Assembly: GCF_039532605.1 (NCBI RefSeq)
Contig: NZ_BAAARY010000001.1
Span: 1-64,000 of the forward strand
Reading direction: 5' to 3'
Origin: Pilimelia columellifera
GTDB lineage: Bacteria; Actinomycetota; Actinomycetes; Mycobacteriales; Micromonosporaceae
DNA length: 64,000 nt
Each line of letters opens with the position of its first letter. Within the stretch, counting starts at the first letter, position 1. Of this stretch, positions 7,920-16,944 are shown piece after piece. The notes beneath the pieces are model-generated. The model was not told the DNA's origin. It searched no databases and saw only the letters and a program-made list of their open reading frames with translations. A program made the position numbers and the translations under genes.

Positions 7920-10114
7920 CCACGGCACGACGGCACGACCTCGCCGAGGAACACCCGGCGCGCCACCCGCTCCGCGGCCCGGCCGTCCTCCCAGGAACAG
8001 AAGCGACGCCGGAACGCCGCCCGCGCCCGCTGGGTCGACTCCGACTCGACCTCGTCCTTGCGGAACAGCTCCGCCAACGCGTCAAACGTCGTCGCCACCG
8101 GCCCGGGCGGCGTGGCGAACAGGTCGAAGGTGACGCCGCGGGTGCTGCGGTACGTCTGCCAGTCCGGGGCGTAGATGACGATCGGCCGGTCCAGCACCGC
8201 ATAGTCGAACATCGCCGACGAGTAGTCGGTGACGAGCACGTCGGCCGCCAGATACAGCTCCTCCACGCTCGGCCGGTCGGACACGTCCAGCACCCGACCC
8301 AGGCCGGCGCCCACCGCCCGCGCCCCGGCGCCGTCGCCGAAGTAGTGCCCGCGCGCCAACAGCCGACCCCGCGGCCCGAGCGCCTCGGCCAGCTCGTCCA
8401 CGTCGAACGGCGGACGGTACCCGGGGTGGTTCGACCGGTGCGTCGGGGCGTAGAGCACCACCAGGTCGCCGTCGGCCGCGCCCACCGAGGCTTTGGCCCG
8501 CGCCACGTCAGCGGCGTCGGCCAGCGCCAGCCGGTCGTTACGCGGGTACCCGAACTCCAGATGCTCGTACGCACACGGGTACGCCCGCTCCCACACCTCC
8601 GTCGACAGCGGGTTCGACGACAGCGAGAAGTCCCAACGGTCACAGCGACGCAGCAGCCGCCGGTAGTCGATATCCGCGCCGCCAGGGAACCGTGCCTGTT
8701 CCACCCCCATCACCTTCAACGGGGTGCCGTGATGGGTCTGCAGGTGTTTCGTGCCCCGCCGCTTCACCACGAAGTCGGGGAAGTTGACGTCATTGACCAG
8801 GTAGCTGGCGCGGGCCAGCGCACGGTAGTAGGCCAGGCTCCCGGCGACCACGGTCGGCGTCCCGGGCGGGAACTGGCCACGACGGTCCCGACGGGTCACC
8901 CAGACGCCCCTGACCTGTGGCGCCAGCCGCGTCACGGCCTCGTAGACCGCGGCCGGGTTGCCCGAGTACCCCCGGTACCAGTAGGAGGCGAAGACAGCCA
9001 ACCGCTCGTCGCGCGGCAGCAGCAGGCACAGTCGGTACCAGGCCCGACCGACCACGCCCACCGCGGACCGCGCCGTGCCCGACGCCACCCGGACGACCGG
9101 TCGGAGCGCCCGACGCGCCACCGCGACCCCACGCCGTCGCAGCCGCACCACCGCCCGCAACAACAGGAACGTCCGCCAGGACCGGCTGGCGACCAGCCGG
9201 TGCTTGAGGCCCTCGATACCCGCGGGCACGCGGTAACCGGCGTCCGGACGGCGCGCGGCGAACTCATCGCAGATCCGCAGGAAGAACCGGCGCCGGGAGC
9301 CGCGCGGGACCCGACGGTCGCTGCCGAGCACCGTCAGGAAATGCCAGACCATCCGACCGAACAGCTCCGGCCGCAGCTCATCGATCAGCCCACCGACCGC
9401 ATCGAGGCGCTCCCAGGCGCGGTCCCAGTGGTCGAACATCTCGAAGTGCCGGTCGTTCACGGTGCTGGTGATCGCCCCGACCCGGCGCTGCCGGTACTCC
9501 ACACACACCCGGCTGAGCGCGCTGATCCGCGCCGCCGCCGCGACCGCCGGGTAACTGAACGACACGTCCTCGTACCAGCCCGGTTCGAACCGCAGGCCCA
9601 GCCGCAGCAGGAACTCACGACGCACGATCCGGTTCCAGGCGACATGCAGAATCCACAACACCTGCGGCTGCTGCCGGGCGTCGAAGACCAACGGGGCGTC
9701 CGCCAACACCCTGGCAAGGTCGCTGCGAACGGTGCCGCCGTCATCGCCAAACCGCACGAAGTCGACGATGAGCACGTCCGGATCGGTCTCCACCAGCCGC
9801 CGGGAGACCGCCTTCAACGCCCCCGAGGAGAGCCGGTCGTCGCTGTCGACGAACCAGACGAACTCGCCGGACGCGGCCTCCAGGCCATGGTTGCGGGCCG
9901 GGCCGAGGCCCTCGTTGACCGGCAGCGAGACGAGCCGGACCCGCGGGTCGCGCTGGACGTACTCGGCGGCGATCGCCGCGCAGCTGTCCGGCGAGCCGTC
10001 GTCGACGACGATCACCTCCAGGTCGTCAACACCCTGGTCGAGAATCGAGTCGAGGCACTCGCGCAGGTAGCCCTGCACCCTGAAGGCCGGAACGACGACA
10101 CTGAGCAGTGGCAC
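7808..10114 (-). CDS. GT2 glycosyltransferase fused to TagF-like glycerophosphotransferase
   Basis: 768 residues. The N-terminal GT2 domain is at about 2-230 (PLLSVVVPAF, VVDDGSPDSC, metal motif FVDSDD at 88-93), with a basic linker at about 300-345. The C-terminal CDP-glycerol glycerophosphotransferase-type domain is at about 370-725, with HHGTPLK at 461-467 and the VTDYSSAMFD block near 628-637. The likely role is assembly of a phosphopolyol-sugar wall polymer, with one protein adding both sugar and polyol phosphate. GTG at 10114 follows GGGAG. The gene sits 29 bp after a CDP-alcohol phosphatidyltransferase on the same strand. The last 45 codons overlap the convergent GT2 gene. Confidence 0.85.
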   Translation of the reverse strand: MPLLSVVVPAFRVQGYLRECLDSILDQGVDDLEVIVVDDGSPDSCAAIAAEYVQRDPRVRLVSLPVNEGLGPARNHGLEAASGEFVWFVDSDDRLSSGALKAVSRRLVETDPDVLIVDFVRFGDDGGTVRSDLARVLADAPLVFDARQQPQVLWILHVAWNRIVRREFLLRLGLRFEPGWYEDVSFSYPAVAAAARISALSRVCVEYRQRRVGAITSTVNDRHFEMFDHWDRAWERLDAVGGLIDELRPELFGRMVWHFLTVLGSDRRVPRGSRRRFFLRICDEFAARRPDAGYRVPAGIEGLKHRLVASRSWRTFLLLRAVVRLRRRGVAVARRALRPVVRVASGTARSAVGVVGRAWYRLCLLLPRDERLAVFASYWYRGYSGNPAAVYEAVTRLAPQVRGVWVTRRDRRGQFPPGTPTVVAGSLAYYRALARASYLVNDVNFPDFVVKRRGTKHLQTHHGTPLKVMGVEQARFPGGADIDYRRLLRRCDRWDFSLSSNPLSTEVWERAYPCAYEHLEFGYPRNDRLALADAADVARAKASVGAADGDLVVLYAPTHRSNHPGYRPPFDVDELAEALGPRGRLLARGHYFGDGAGARAVGAGLGRVLDVSDRPSVEELYLAADVLVTDYSSAMFDYAVLDRPIVIYAPDWQTYRSTRGVTFDLFATPPGPVATTFDALAELFRKDEVESESTQRARAAFRRRFCSWEDGRAAERVARRVFLGEVVPSCRGQGPVVAVPAEGRMASSVPAGRVGVPGGSSRESEATR

Positions 10115-10143
10115 ACGACTCCCTACGGCACCGGCGGATCGGA

Positions 10144-11997
10144 CTAGGCGGGGCTGGCGTACCCCAGCCAGCCCCGGTAGACGCCCCAACAGAACACGAC
10201 AACGACGTATGTTGACAACAGGACTAACAACGGCAGCGCCACCGGGGTTACCGACGCCACCGCGACGGCAAAGACGCGCACATGCCAGGGCACGTCCCAT
10301 CGGGCCCGGGGAACCGTGGGGGCGCCCTTCTCCGCGCGGGCCATCGCGTCGTAGTACCGCAACGCCAACGAGGCGAGCAGTCCGTACACCACCGGCCACG
10401 GCACGTCGGCGACCGCGCCGACGGCCACCACCGCCAGCAGCTCAGCCGCGCGCAGCCCGGCCGGGACCAACCAGTCCAACGGTCCGTCGTGCGGGTGCCG
10501 CAACGGCAACCGGCCCACACCCACCAGCAACAGCGCCACGAGCACCGCCAGGCTCGCCGTCCCCGCCGGCGCCATTCCCCCCGCCGCCAGCAGCGCGCCC
10601 CCAGCCGACGCCACGGCCACCGCGACCCACGGCAACGGACCCAGCCGCTGGATCGCCGGGTGCGACACACCCCGTCGCATCGACCATGGCTCGTCACGGT
10701 GGTAAGGCAGGTCGACGGTCGTCATCACCGGAACCCGCATCGACCGGGCCCGCATAGACCGCAGCGCCAACGTGTACGCCCCGGCGAACGCGCCCCAGGT
10801 CAGCACCGCCAGCAGGGCCACCCGGCCGTCGAACAGCGCCGCCGTCACCGCGATGAGCGCCCATCGCTCGCCGATCGGGAAGACCACGATACGTTTGAGC
10901 CAGTAGGCCGGCGAGCCCGTGCCCGACTGGACCCGCTGCGACATCCGCCCCAACGCCCCGCCGACGTCCCCGCCCGGACGCCGGGCAGCCTCGTCGTGCA
11001 GCGCGCCGTACCAGTAGTCGGTCTGGTGCCGGACCGTCTGTAACACCAGCGCCGCCACCGCCAACGGCCACACCCCGGTCGCGCCGACGCGCTCGGCGCC
11101 GAAAGCCAGCCCGGCGTAGACCAGGTACTCCTTGCCCCGATCGGCCATCGTGTCGAGCCACCCGCCGAACGGGCTGAACTCACGGGTGTAACGGGCGAGC
11201 TGGCCGTCCACACAGTCCAGCACGAAGCTCAGGTACAGCAGCGCCGCGCCGGCGACGAGCCCGCCCCGCAGGCCCGTGGCGAACCCGACGGTCGCCAGCG
11301 CCGCCAACGCCACCGACAGCCCGGTGACCGCGGCCGGAGTCAACCGCAACCGGGCGCACGCCTTCGTGACCCACGGCGACCAGGTGCTGATGAAGTAGGT
11401 CGTGAAGAAGTCGTCGTGCTCCTTGACCGCCATCCGCAGCCGGGCGGCGTCCTCGTCGATGGCGTCCCGCTCGGCCCGGCGACGCTCGGCATCGGCCTGG
11501 TCGACTGCCGTCGCGGCGTAGAGCCGGCCGGCGCGCTGGCGACCCACCCGGGCGCCGGTGGCGACGAGGTCGGCGAGCAGCCGGTCCAGCGGACGCTCGT
11601 CAGCGCCGGCCGCCGCCAGCAGCGGCAGGTCCGCGGGCGCCACCCGGACCGCGCCGAGGAGGACGGCGTCGCCACCGACCCCCACGATCTGGCCTCGCTC
11701 CTCGCGCACCGCGAGCCCACCGCCCACCCCGCCCGGGTCGCCCGGCGGCGAGTCCCCCCGCGCGCCGATGAGCACAGTGGTCCGGCCCCCGGGCTCGGTG
11801 GCCAGGTTCCGAAGGACCGCGGTGTGTGCCACCAGGTCGGCACGGACCACCAGGACGGGTCCGGGTCCGTCGAGCGCGGAACCCGGTGTGCCGTCCACCG
11901 CGTCGACGTGCGTGATCCCGGCGTCCCGGAGCTGGTCGATCAGCGGCGATCCGGTCGCGGGGAAGCCCTCCACGCCCAACAGCAGCGCCCCGATCAC
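10144..11997 (-). CDS. CDP-alcohol phosphatidyltransferase with degenerate N-terminal nucleotidyltransferase-like domain
   Basis: 617-residue membrane protein. The CDP-alcohol motif is complete, DCVDGQLAR then G278, D282 and D286, preceded and followed by transmembrane helices. The N-terminal 190 residues (start IGALLLGVEG) are arranged like the sugar-nucleotidyltransferase half of bifunctional IPCT-DIPPS enzymes, but the glycine/arginine NTP loop is missing. The C-terminal 200 residues add about five hydrophobic helices. The enzyme probably transfers a phosphoalcohol from a CDP-alcohol to a lipid or polyol acceptor. GTG at 11997 follows GAGGGGG, 22 bp after sdaA, so the operon is sdaA, this gene, then GT-TagF. 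Confidence 0.82.
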   Translation of the reverse strand: MIGALLLGVEGFPATGSPLIDQLRDAGITHVDAVDGTPGSALDGPGPVLVVRADLVAHTAVLRNLATEPGGRTTVLIGARGDSPPGDPGGVGGGLAVREERGQIVGVGGDAVLLGAVRVAPADLPLLAAAGADERPLDRLLADLVATGARVGRQRAGRLYAATAVDQADAERRRAERDAIDEDAARLRMAVKEHDDFFTTYFISTWSPWVTKACARLRLTPAAVTGLSVALAALATVGFATGLRGGLVAGAALLYLSFVLDCVDGQLARYTREFSPFGGWLDTMADRGKEYLVYAGLAFGAERVGATGVWPLAVAALVLQTVRHQTDYWYGALHDEAARRPGGDVGGALGRMSQRVQSGTGSPAYWLKRIVVFPIGERWALIAVTAALFDGRVALLAVLTWGAFAGAYTLALRSMRARSMRVPVMTTVDLPYHRDEPWSMRRGVSHPAIQRLGPLPWVAVAVASAGGALLAAGGMAPAGTASLAVLVALLLVGVGRLPLRHPHDGPLDWLVPAGLRAAELLAVVAVGAVADVPWPVVYGLLASLALRYYDAMARAEKGAPTVPRARWDVPWHVRVFAVAVASVTPVALPLLVLLSTYVVVVFCWGVYRGWLGYASPA

Positions 11998-12019
11998 ACA
12001 ACCCCCTCGTTCGTCTCGG

Positions 12020-13390
12020 TCAGCATTCGATGACGTTGACGGCCAGTCCGCCGCGCGCCGTCTCCTTGTACTTGACCTTCATGTCGGCCCCGGTCTCCCG
12101 CATCGTCTTGATGACCTTGTCGAGGGAGACGAAGTGCTGCCCGTCGCCGCGCAGCGCCAACCTGGCGGCGGTGATGGCCTTGACCGCCGCGACGGCGTTG
12201 CGCTCGATGCACGGGATCTGCACCAGACCGCCGACCGGGTCGCAGGTGAGGCCCAGGTTATGTTCCATGGCGATCTCGGCGGCGTTCTCGACCTGGCTCG
12301 GCGTGCCGCCCATCACCTCGGCCAGGCCGGCGGCGGCCATCGAGCACGCCGACCCGACCTCGCCTTGACAACCGACCTCGGCGCCGGAGATCGATGCGTT
12401 TTCCTTGAACAGCACGCCCACGGCGGCCGCGGCCAGCAGGAACCGGACCACGCCGTCGGCGCTGGCGCCCGGCACGAACCGCCAGTAGTAGTGCAGCACC
12501 GCCGGGATGATGCCGGCGGCGCCGTTGGTGGGGGCGGTCACCACCCGACCGCCGCCAGCGTTCTCCTCGTTCACCGCCAGCGCGAACAGGGTCACCCAGT
12601 CCATCACCCGCAGCGGGTCGGTGGCGAAGTGCTCGGACTCCAGCGCCTTGCGCACCTCGCCAGCCCGGCGGCGGACCTTGAGACCGCCGGGCAGGATGCC
12701 ATCGGTGGCGCAGCCGGCCGCCACGCAGTCCTGCATCACCTGCCAGATGCGCAGCAGCCCGGCGCGCACGTCGTCCTCAGATCGGCGGGCGGTCTCGTTG
12801 GCCATCATGAGGTCGCTGATCCGGTGGCCCGACTCGGCGGCCATCGCCAGCATCTGGCCGCCGGTGAGGAACGGGTACGGAACGGCGGTGGTGTCCGGCA
12901 CGATCCGGTCGGCGCCCGCGGCGTCCTCGTCGACGACGAAACCCCCGCCGACGCTGTAGTAGGTGCGGGCGCGCATCAGCTCGCCGGCGCTGTCGAACGC
13001 CGCGAACGTCATTCCGTTGGGGTGGTACGGCAGCGACTTGCGTCGGTGCATGAGCAGGTGGACGGCCGGATCGAAGGTGACCTCGTGGACGCCGAGCAGC
13101 GTGAGGCGCTTGTCGGCGACGATCTCGCCGACCCGTGCCTCGATGGTGGCGGTGTCGACGGTCTCGGGCTCGTCACCGGCCAGGCCCAGCAGCACCGCCT
13201 TGTCGCTGCCGTGGCCGTGCCCGGTCGCGCCCAGGGACCCGAACAGCTCAGCTTTCACCACGCCGACGGAGGTCAGGAGTCCATCGGCTTTGAGCCCGGC
13301 GACGAAGGTGCGGGCCGCGCGCATCGGGCCGACGGTGTGGGAGCTGGACGGCCCGATCCCGACCGTGAAGAGATCAAAAACGCTGATCAT
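12020..13390 (-). CDS. sdaA: L-serine ammonia-lyase, single-chain iron-sulfur type
   Basis: 456 residues, deaminating L-serine to pyruvate and ammonia. The beta domain opens with SVFDLFTVGIGPSSSHTVGPMRAA and the alpha domain carries the cysteines expected to bind the 4Fe-4S cluster (CQGEVGSACSMAAAG and CDPVGGLVQIPC). AAGGGAG precedes the ATG at 13390; longer in-frame starts lack a ribosome site. It is first in a tight run with two envelope-polymer genes (22 and 29 bp gaps), which is odd for a catabolic enzyme. It may simply be transcriptionally linked. Confidence 0.93.
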   Translation of the reverse strand: MISVFDLFTVGIGPSSSHTVGPMRAARTFVAGLKADGLLTSVGVVKAELFGSLGATGHGHGSDKAVLLGLAGDEPETVDTATIEARVGEIVADKRLTLLGVHEVTFDPAVHLLMHRRKSLPYHPNGMTFAAFDSAGELMRARTYYSVGGGFVVDEDAAGADRIVPDTTAVPYPFLTGGQMLAMAAESGHRISDLMMANETARRSEDDVRAGLLRIWQVMQDCVAAGCATDGILPGGLKVRRRAGEVRKALESEHFATDPLRVMDWVTLFALAVNEENAGGGRVVTAPTNGAAGIIPAVLHYYWRFVPGASADGVVRFLLAAAAVGVLFKENASISGAEVGCQGEVGSACSMAAAGLAEVMGGTPSQVENAAEIAMEHNLGLTCDPVGGLVQIPCIERNAVAAVKAITAARLALRGDGQHFVSLDKVIKTMRETGADMKVKYKETARGGLAVNVIEC

Positions 13391-13492
13391 GTGGCGCCAC
13401 TCCCTTGTTCCAGCCCGCGCGCTGACCGCCGCCGGCGGACCGGGGGCGAGCCTACGGCAACAGGAGGCGCCCGGGCCGGACACGGCCGTTGA

Positions 13493-15076
13493 TCACACCG
13501 TACGGCCGATCCGGTCCAGGACGTTACGGGTGGCCCGTTCGATTCTGGGATCGCGCCGACCAGGGCGGGCCATCGCCACCGGCCAGTCCATCGATCCGGC
13601 CAGGAACACCAGCGCCCCGTTCGGCAGCTCCCGAACGACGGTGTGCTGAGTCTTCGACGCGCCGCCCCGGTCCCGGTACGGCGAGGCGGCCAGGACGGTG
13701 CGCGATCCCTCGACCGGGACCGAGGACGCGACGCCGTCCGCCTCGACGCCCACCACGCCGCCGATGTGGTCGCCGTCGGCGACCCCGCACCCGGCCCAGA
13801 ACCAGTGATCAGCGCCGGTGACCACGAGTGGCCAACGGCCCCGGACGATGCCGTTGAACTGGGCGCCGAGCAGCCGCTGCTCCGGTTCCCGCGGGCTGGC
13901 GCGGTCGTCGCGCCAGCGGTGGGTTCCGCCCGGTCGGGGGTCGGGGGCCTCCTTGTAACAGACCAACGTCCGGGCCGGCCGGCCGCGTCGGGCGCCCTCG
14001 ACCCGCGACCGCCAGTACACGTTGTTCGCGGCCAGGAAAGCCAGGCTGACGCCCTGCGCCAGCAGCGACTCAGCGTTACCGCGCATGGCCGCGGTCCAGT
14101 ACTCGTCGTGGCCGCAGAAGACCAGTCCACGCTGACGGCCCGCCTCGGTCCGGCCGATGTCCAGATCGTCGCTGGCCAGGTAGGCGACGTCGTAGCTGTG
14201 GCGCTCCAACCACCGGACCGCGTCCAGGTCGACGGCGCACCGGGACGGCAGGCCGGCGCCGGCGTAGGGCCGGTCGAAGGAGACCTTGGCGGCCCGCTCG
14301 GTCCAGACCCGCTGCCCGGCCCGGTCGTAGCCGTAGTACAGGCTCTTTCCGGCCCGGCCGTCCGCTGGCCACTGGTTGTACGCCTGGTAGGTGTAGAACG
14401 GCAGCACCACCCGTAGGGCTGCGGTCCGGCTGTCGTCGCGGACGACGAATGGCGTAGCCGATCGCCAACCGTTGGCGCTGCGGAAGACGGCCAGGTAGAC
14501 GCCAGATGTCCAGTCGGGGGGCACGGCCAGCCGCCATGAGCGCGGCCACCGGCAGCGGATCTGGCCGGCGTCGCCGGCAGCGGGCGCCCGTCGCGGACGA
14601 CCCCGTAGGCGTGGGCTCCGGGCGACCCGACGTCCGCCGGCGCCGCCATAGTGGCCGATCCGGACGATGTCGATCGCGAAGTCCTCTGCGTTGGCCAGCG
14701 CGACGTGGAAGTCGATGTTCTCACCAAGATTGACGCTGGAGTGTGAGGCGTATCCCTGGATCTGCCGGCCAACGTCGTCAACGACCCGCAGGCCGCCGAC
14801 CTTCCACCGGGTGTCGCCGCGAAGTGCGTTCTCGATCCCGACCGGATTCACTCGTCTTGCCCATTGGCGAGGGATGCCGGCGTGTGTGCGCTCAACGGTG
14901 GGGGTGAGGTGTGGGCCGGGAGCACGACCGGCCGGCGTGCCCGCGCCCTGTCCACCGCCGACGGCAGACGCCGGGTGGGTTGTCGGCCCGGGGCGGCGCT
15001 GGCTGGCGATCACCGCGGCGCCGATCGCCCCGACCCCCAGTAGCGACAGCAACGAGCGGCGCGATACGCGTCCCAA
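13493..15076 (-). CDS. Tat-exported protein with N,N-dimethylformamidase beta-subunit-like domain
   Basis: About 527 residues. The N-terminus carries a twin-arginine pattern (VSRRSLLSLLGVGAIGAAV), so export in folded form is expected. The body matches the DMFase large-subunit C-terminal-like family of actinomycetes: a beta-rich region (about 60-190), then a Rossmann-like region with LVFCGHDEYW and GAQFNGI blocks. A true amidase activity is unproven, because most relatives of this kind have no assigned substrate. TTG at 15076 with AAGGG is my preferred start; TTG at 15139 is an alternative. It lies just downstream of the DUF4230 gene on the same strand. Confidence 0.65.
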   Translation of the reverse strand: MGRVSRRSLLSLLGVGAIGAAVIASQRRPGPTTHPASAVGGGQGAGTPAGRAPGPHLTPTVERTHAGIPRQWARRVNPVGIENALRGDTRWKVGGLRVVDDVGRQIQGYASHSSVNLGENIDFHVALANAEDFAIDIVRIGHYGGAGGRRVARSPRLRGRPRRAPAAGDAGQIRCRWPRSWRLAVPPDWTSGVYLAVFRSANGWRSATPFVVRDDSRTAALRVVLPFYTYQAYNQWPADGRAGKSLYYGYDRAGQRVWTERAAKVSFDRPYAGAGLPSRCAVDLDAVRWLERHSYDVAYLASDDLDIGRTEAGRQRGLVFCGHDEYWTAAMRGNAESLLAQGVSLAFLAANNVYWRSRVEGARRGRPARTLVCYKEAPDPRPGGTHRWRDDRASPREPEQRLLGAQFNGIVRGRWPLVVTGADHWFWAGCGVADGDHIGGVVGVEADGVASSVPVEGSRTVLAASPYRDRGGASKTQHTVVRELPNGALVFLAGSMDWPVAMARPGRRDPRIERATRNVLDRIGRTV

Positions 15077-15154
15077 TCGACTGCCCTTCGTCGGCAACCA
15101 GACCAATAGGCGGGGATGGTATCGATATCGGAAGATCAACAGAAATCGGTCACC

Positions 15155-15868
15155 TCACTGGACTGCCGCGACGACGACCTCCACCTGGTCGAAGCCCAGC
15201 GACCGCAGCAGGCCCTCGATCATCTGTCGGGTGTTGCCAGCGGCCCGCTCAAGCAGGCCGCTGGCGCCGGCCGCGGCGCCGATCCGCTGCTCGGCAAGCT
15301 GGTAGACGACCCGCTGCCGGTCCGGGGCCCCGCCGAAGACCTCACTGAGCCGGTTGAGGAGGCCGCGCTGCTCGGCGAAGACGTAGCTACGCGCCAGGTC
15401 CAGCCGGGGTGGACCGAGCTGCGGGCCGGGCAGCGCCACCCTGACGGAGCGGCGATCCTCGGACACCGTGACGGCGCCGTCCGCCAGGGAGGCGAAGTCG
15501 ACGTACGCCTCAGCAGTGCCGGTCCCGACGAGGAGGGTGCGCTCTTCGAGGAGAAAATCGGGGACGTAGCGCCGGTCGCGTTGAAGGTCGATGACGACCT
15601 GGTAGGTGCCCTCGGCGGCAACGAACCGGGACAGGTCCCGCATCGACTGGAGCAGCACCGGCTGGCTCCGGTCGGTGGTCTGGGCGCCGAAGACGCCGCC
15701 GAGACCAGGCCACCGGGACCCCACCAGGCTCCCGACGGCCAGCCCCGCCACCACCAGGAGCGCCGCGACCGCGGCAGCCCACCGCAGCCGCCTCGGAAAC
15801 GCCGACAGGCCGGACGCACGGACGGGGACAGTGGCGTTGCCCTGCGGGGATGGATCGCTGCCAACCAT
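15155..15868 (-). CDS. DUF4230 family membrane-anchored protein
   Basis: 237 residues. There is a short Pro/Ser-rich N-terminal tail, one transmembrane helix at about 30-50, and an extracytoplasmic domain whose LQSMRDLSRFVAAEGTYQVVIDL block is typical of DUF4230. The C-terminal half contains helices with regular charged residues. The function of the family is unknown. The gene precedes the Tat-exported DMFase-like gene by about 80 bp on the same strand, so the pair may be co-expressed at the cell surface. It is divergent from a CDP-alcohol phosphatidyltransferase. Confidence 0.75.
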   Translation of the reverse strand: MVGSDPSPQGNATVPVRASGLSAFPRRLRWAAAVAALLVVAGLAVGSLVGSRWPGLGGVFGAQTTDRSQPVLLQSMRDLSRFVAAEGTYQVVIDLQRDRRYVPDFLLEERTLLVGTGTAEAYVDFASLADGAVTVSEDRRSVRVALPGPQLGPPRLDLARSYVFAEQRGLLNRLSEVFGGAPDRQRVVYQLAEQRIGAAAGASGLLERAAGNTRQMIEGLLRSLGFDQVEVVVAAVQ

Positions 15869-16034
15869 GGTCCGAGCCTAGAGGAGCCCGCCGACAGCAC
15901 GGAATGGACAATTCGCCTGTATGCCATTCGGTGGACCAAGATCGGGTTACTCAACTGATTGTTCAGCCCCGATGGTGTCCTTTACCTTTTCTTCACGCCG
16001 AGTACACCCCCGCTGGCGGACGTGAGGTCACTGG

Positions 16035-16937
16035 ATGAGCAACCGAGTTTCCATCGACGAGATCAGGTCCCGCACCTACAAGGCCCGGGACGCCTGGTGG
16101 ACCGTGATCCTCGTCGACCCCGTGGCCTCCCGTCTCGTTCAGTGGGCGGCGCCCTACCGCTGGATCACCCCGAACCTCCTGACCGGCGTGGCGCTGCTAC
16201 TGGGCCTGGCGTCGGCGGCGTGCTTCGCCACCGCCGAATCGGCCTGGCTGATCGTCGGTGGCCTGCTCTTCCACCTGAGCTTCGTCGTCGACTGCATGGA
16301 CGGCAAGGTCGCCCGGCTCAACGGCACCGGCTCGTTCTTCGGCGTCTGGCTCGACTTCATCGTCGACGAGATCCGCATCATCATCGCGGCGGCCGCGCTC
16401 ATGGGCGGTCAGTTCGCGGCGACCGGCAACCCGCTGTACCTGTGGGCGGCCTTCGGCATTCTCGCCGTCCACCTCATCCGCTACATGAGCGCCTGGCACA
16501 TGGGCAAGGTGCGGGCCGCGATGCGTCGCCGCCGGCGGGAGATCGCCGAGCTGGGGGCCGACTACGACGCCCGGTCGCAGGCCGAGCAGGCCGAAGTGGA
16601 CGCCGAGGACGACGACGACTCCGCCGAAACGCCACGTGACTCGCTGAGCCTGGTCAGCCGAGTCCGCACGGCGCTGCTGCGGCGCCGGATCCGCACCCAC
16701 CTGGTCAGCGGCATCGAGTTCCAGATGGCGGCGTTCATCATCGGTCCGATCACCGGTGCGGTGATCGCCGCGCCGGTGATCGCGGGAGCGGCGATGCTCG
16801 CCTTCGAGGTGCTGCTCGCCGCCCGGCTGCTTCGTCAGGTCGACCGGTTCGAGGCCACCAACCCGACGCCCGCGGAGATCACCGCCACCATCCCCAGGCC
16901 GAGGTCGGCGACCGCCCGGGTGCCCGCCGACGCCTGA
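16035..16937 (+). CDS. CDP-alcohol phosphatidyltransferase family protein
   Basis: 300-residue membrane enzyme with the complete motif Asp86-x2-Asp89-Gly-x2-Ala-Arg through Asp107 and Asp111, and several transmembrane helices on either side. A charged cytoplasmic loop of about 60 residues (167-225, rich in Arg, Glu and Asp) interrupts the helices, and about 30 residues form a polar C-terminal tail. It is probably a transferase of a phosphoalcohol to a lipid acceptor; the substrates are unknown. It is transcribed alone, divergent from the DUF4230 gene, and ends 8 bp from the convergent acyl-CoA dehydrogenase. It differs clearly from the longer family member at 10144-11997. Confidence 0.85.
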   Translation: MSNRVSIDEIRSRTYKARDAWWTVILVDPVASRLVQWAAPYRWITPNLLTGVALLLGLASAACFATAESAWLIVGGLLFHLSFVVDCMDGKVARLNGTGSFFGVWLDFIVDEIRIIIAAAALMGGQFAATGNPLYLWAAFGILAVHLIRYMSAWHMGKVRAAMRRRRREIAELGADYDARSQAEQAEVDAEDDDDSAETPRDSLSLVSRVRTALLRRRIRTHLVSGIEFQMAAFIIGPITGAVIAAPVIAGAAMLAFEVLLAARLLRQVDRFEATNPTPAEITATIPRPRSATARVPADA

Positions 16938-16944
16938 AGACCGG

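Noticed and set aside
8345..10147. 600-codon open frame on the plus strand opposite the GT2-TagF gene
   Set aside because: It is the complement of a gene with full GT2 and TagF motifs; the product is Arg/Pro/His-rich with no domain, as expected for a shadow in high-GC DNA.
11558..13492. Long plus-strand frame opposite sdaA
   Set aside because: sdaA has all iron-sulfur and catalytic motifs on the minus strand; the frame opposite lacks a ribosome site or homology.
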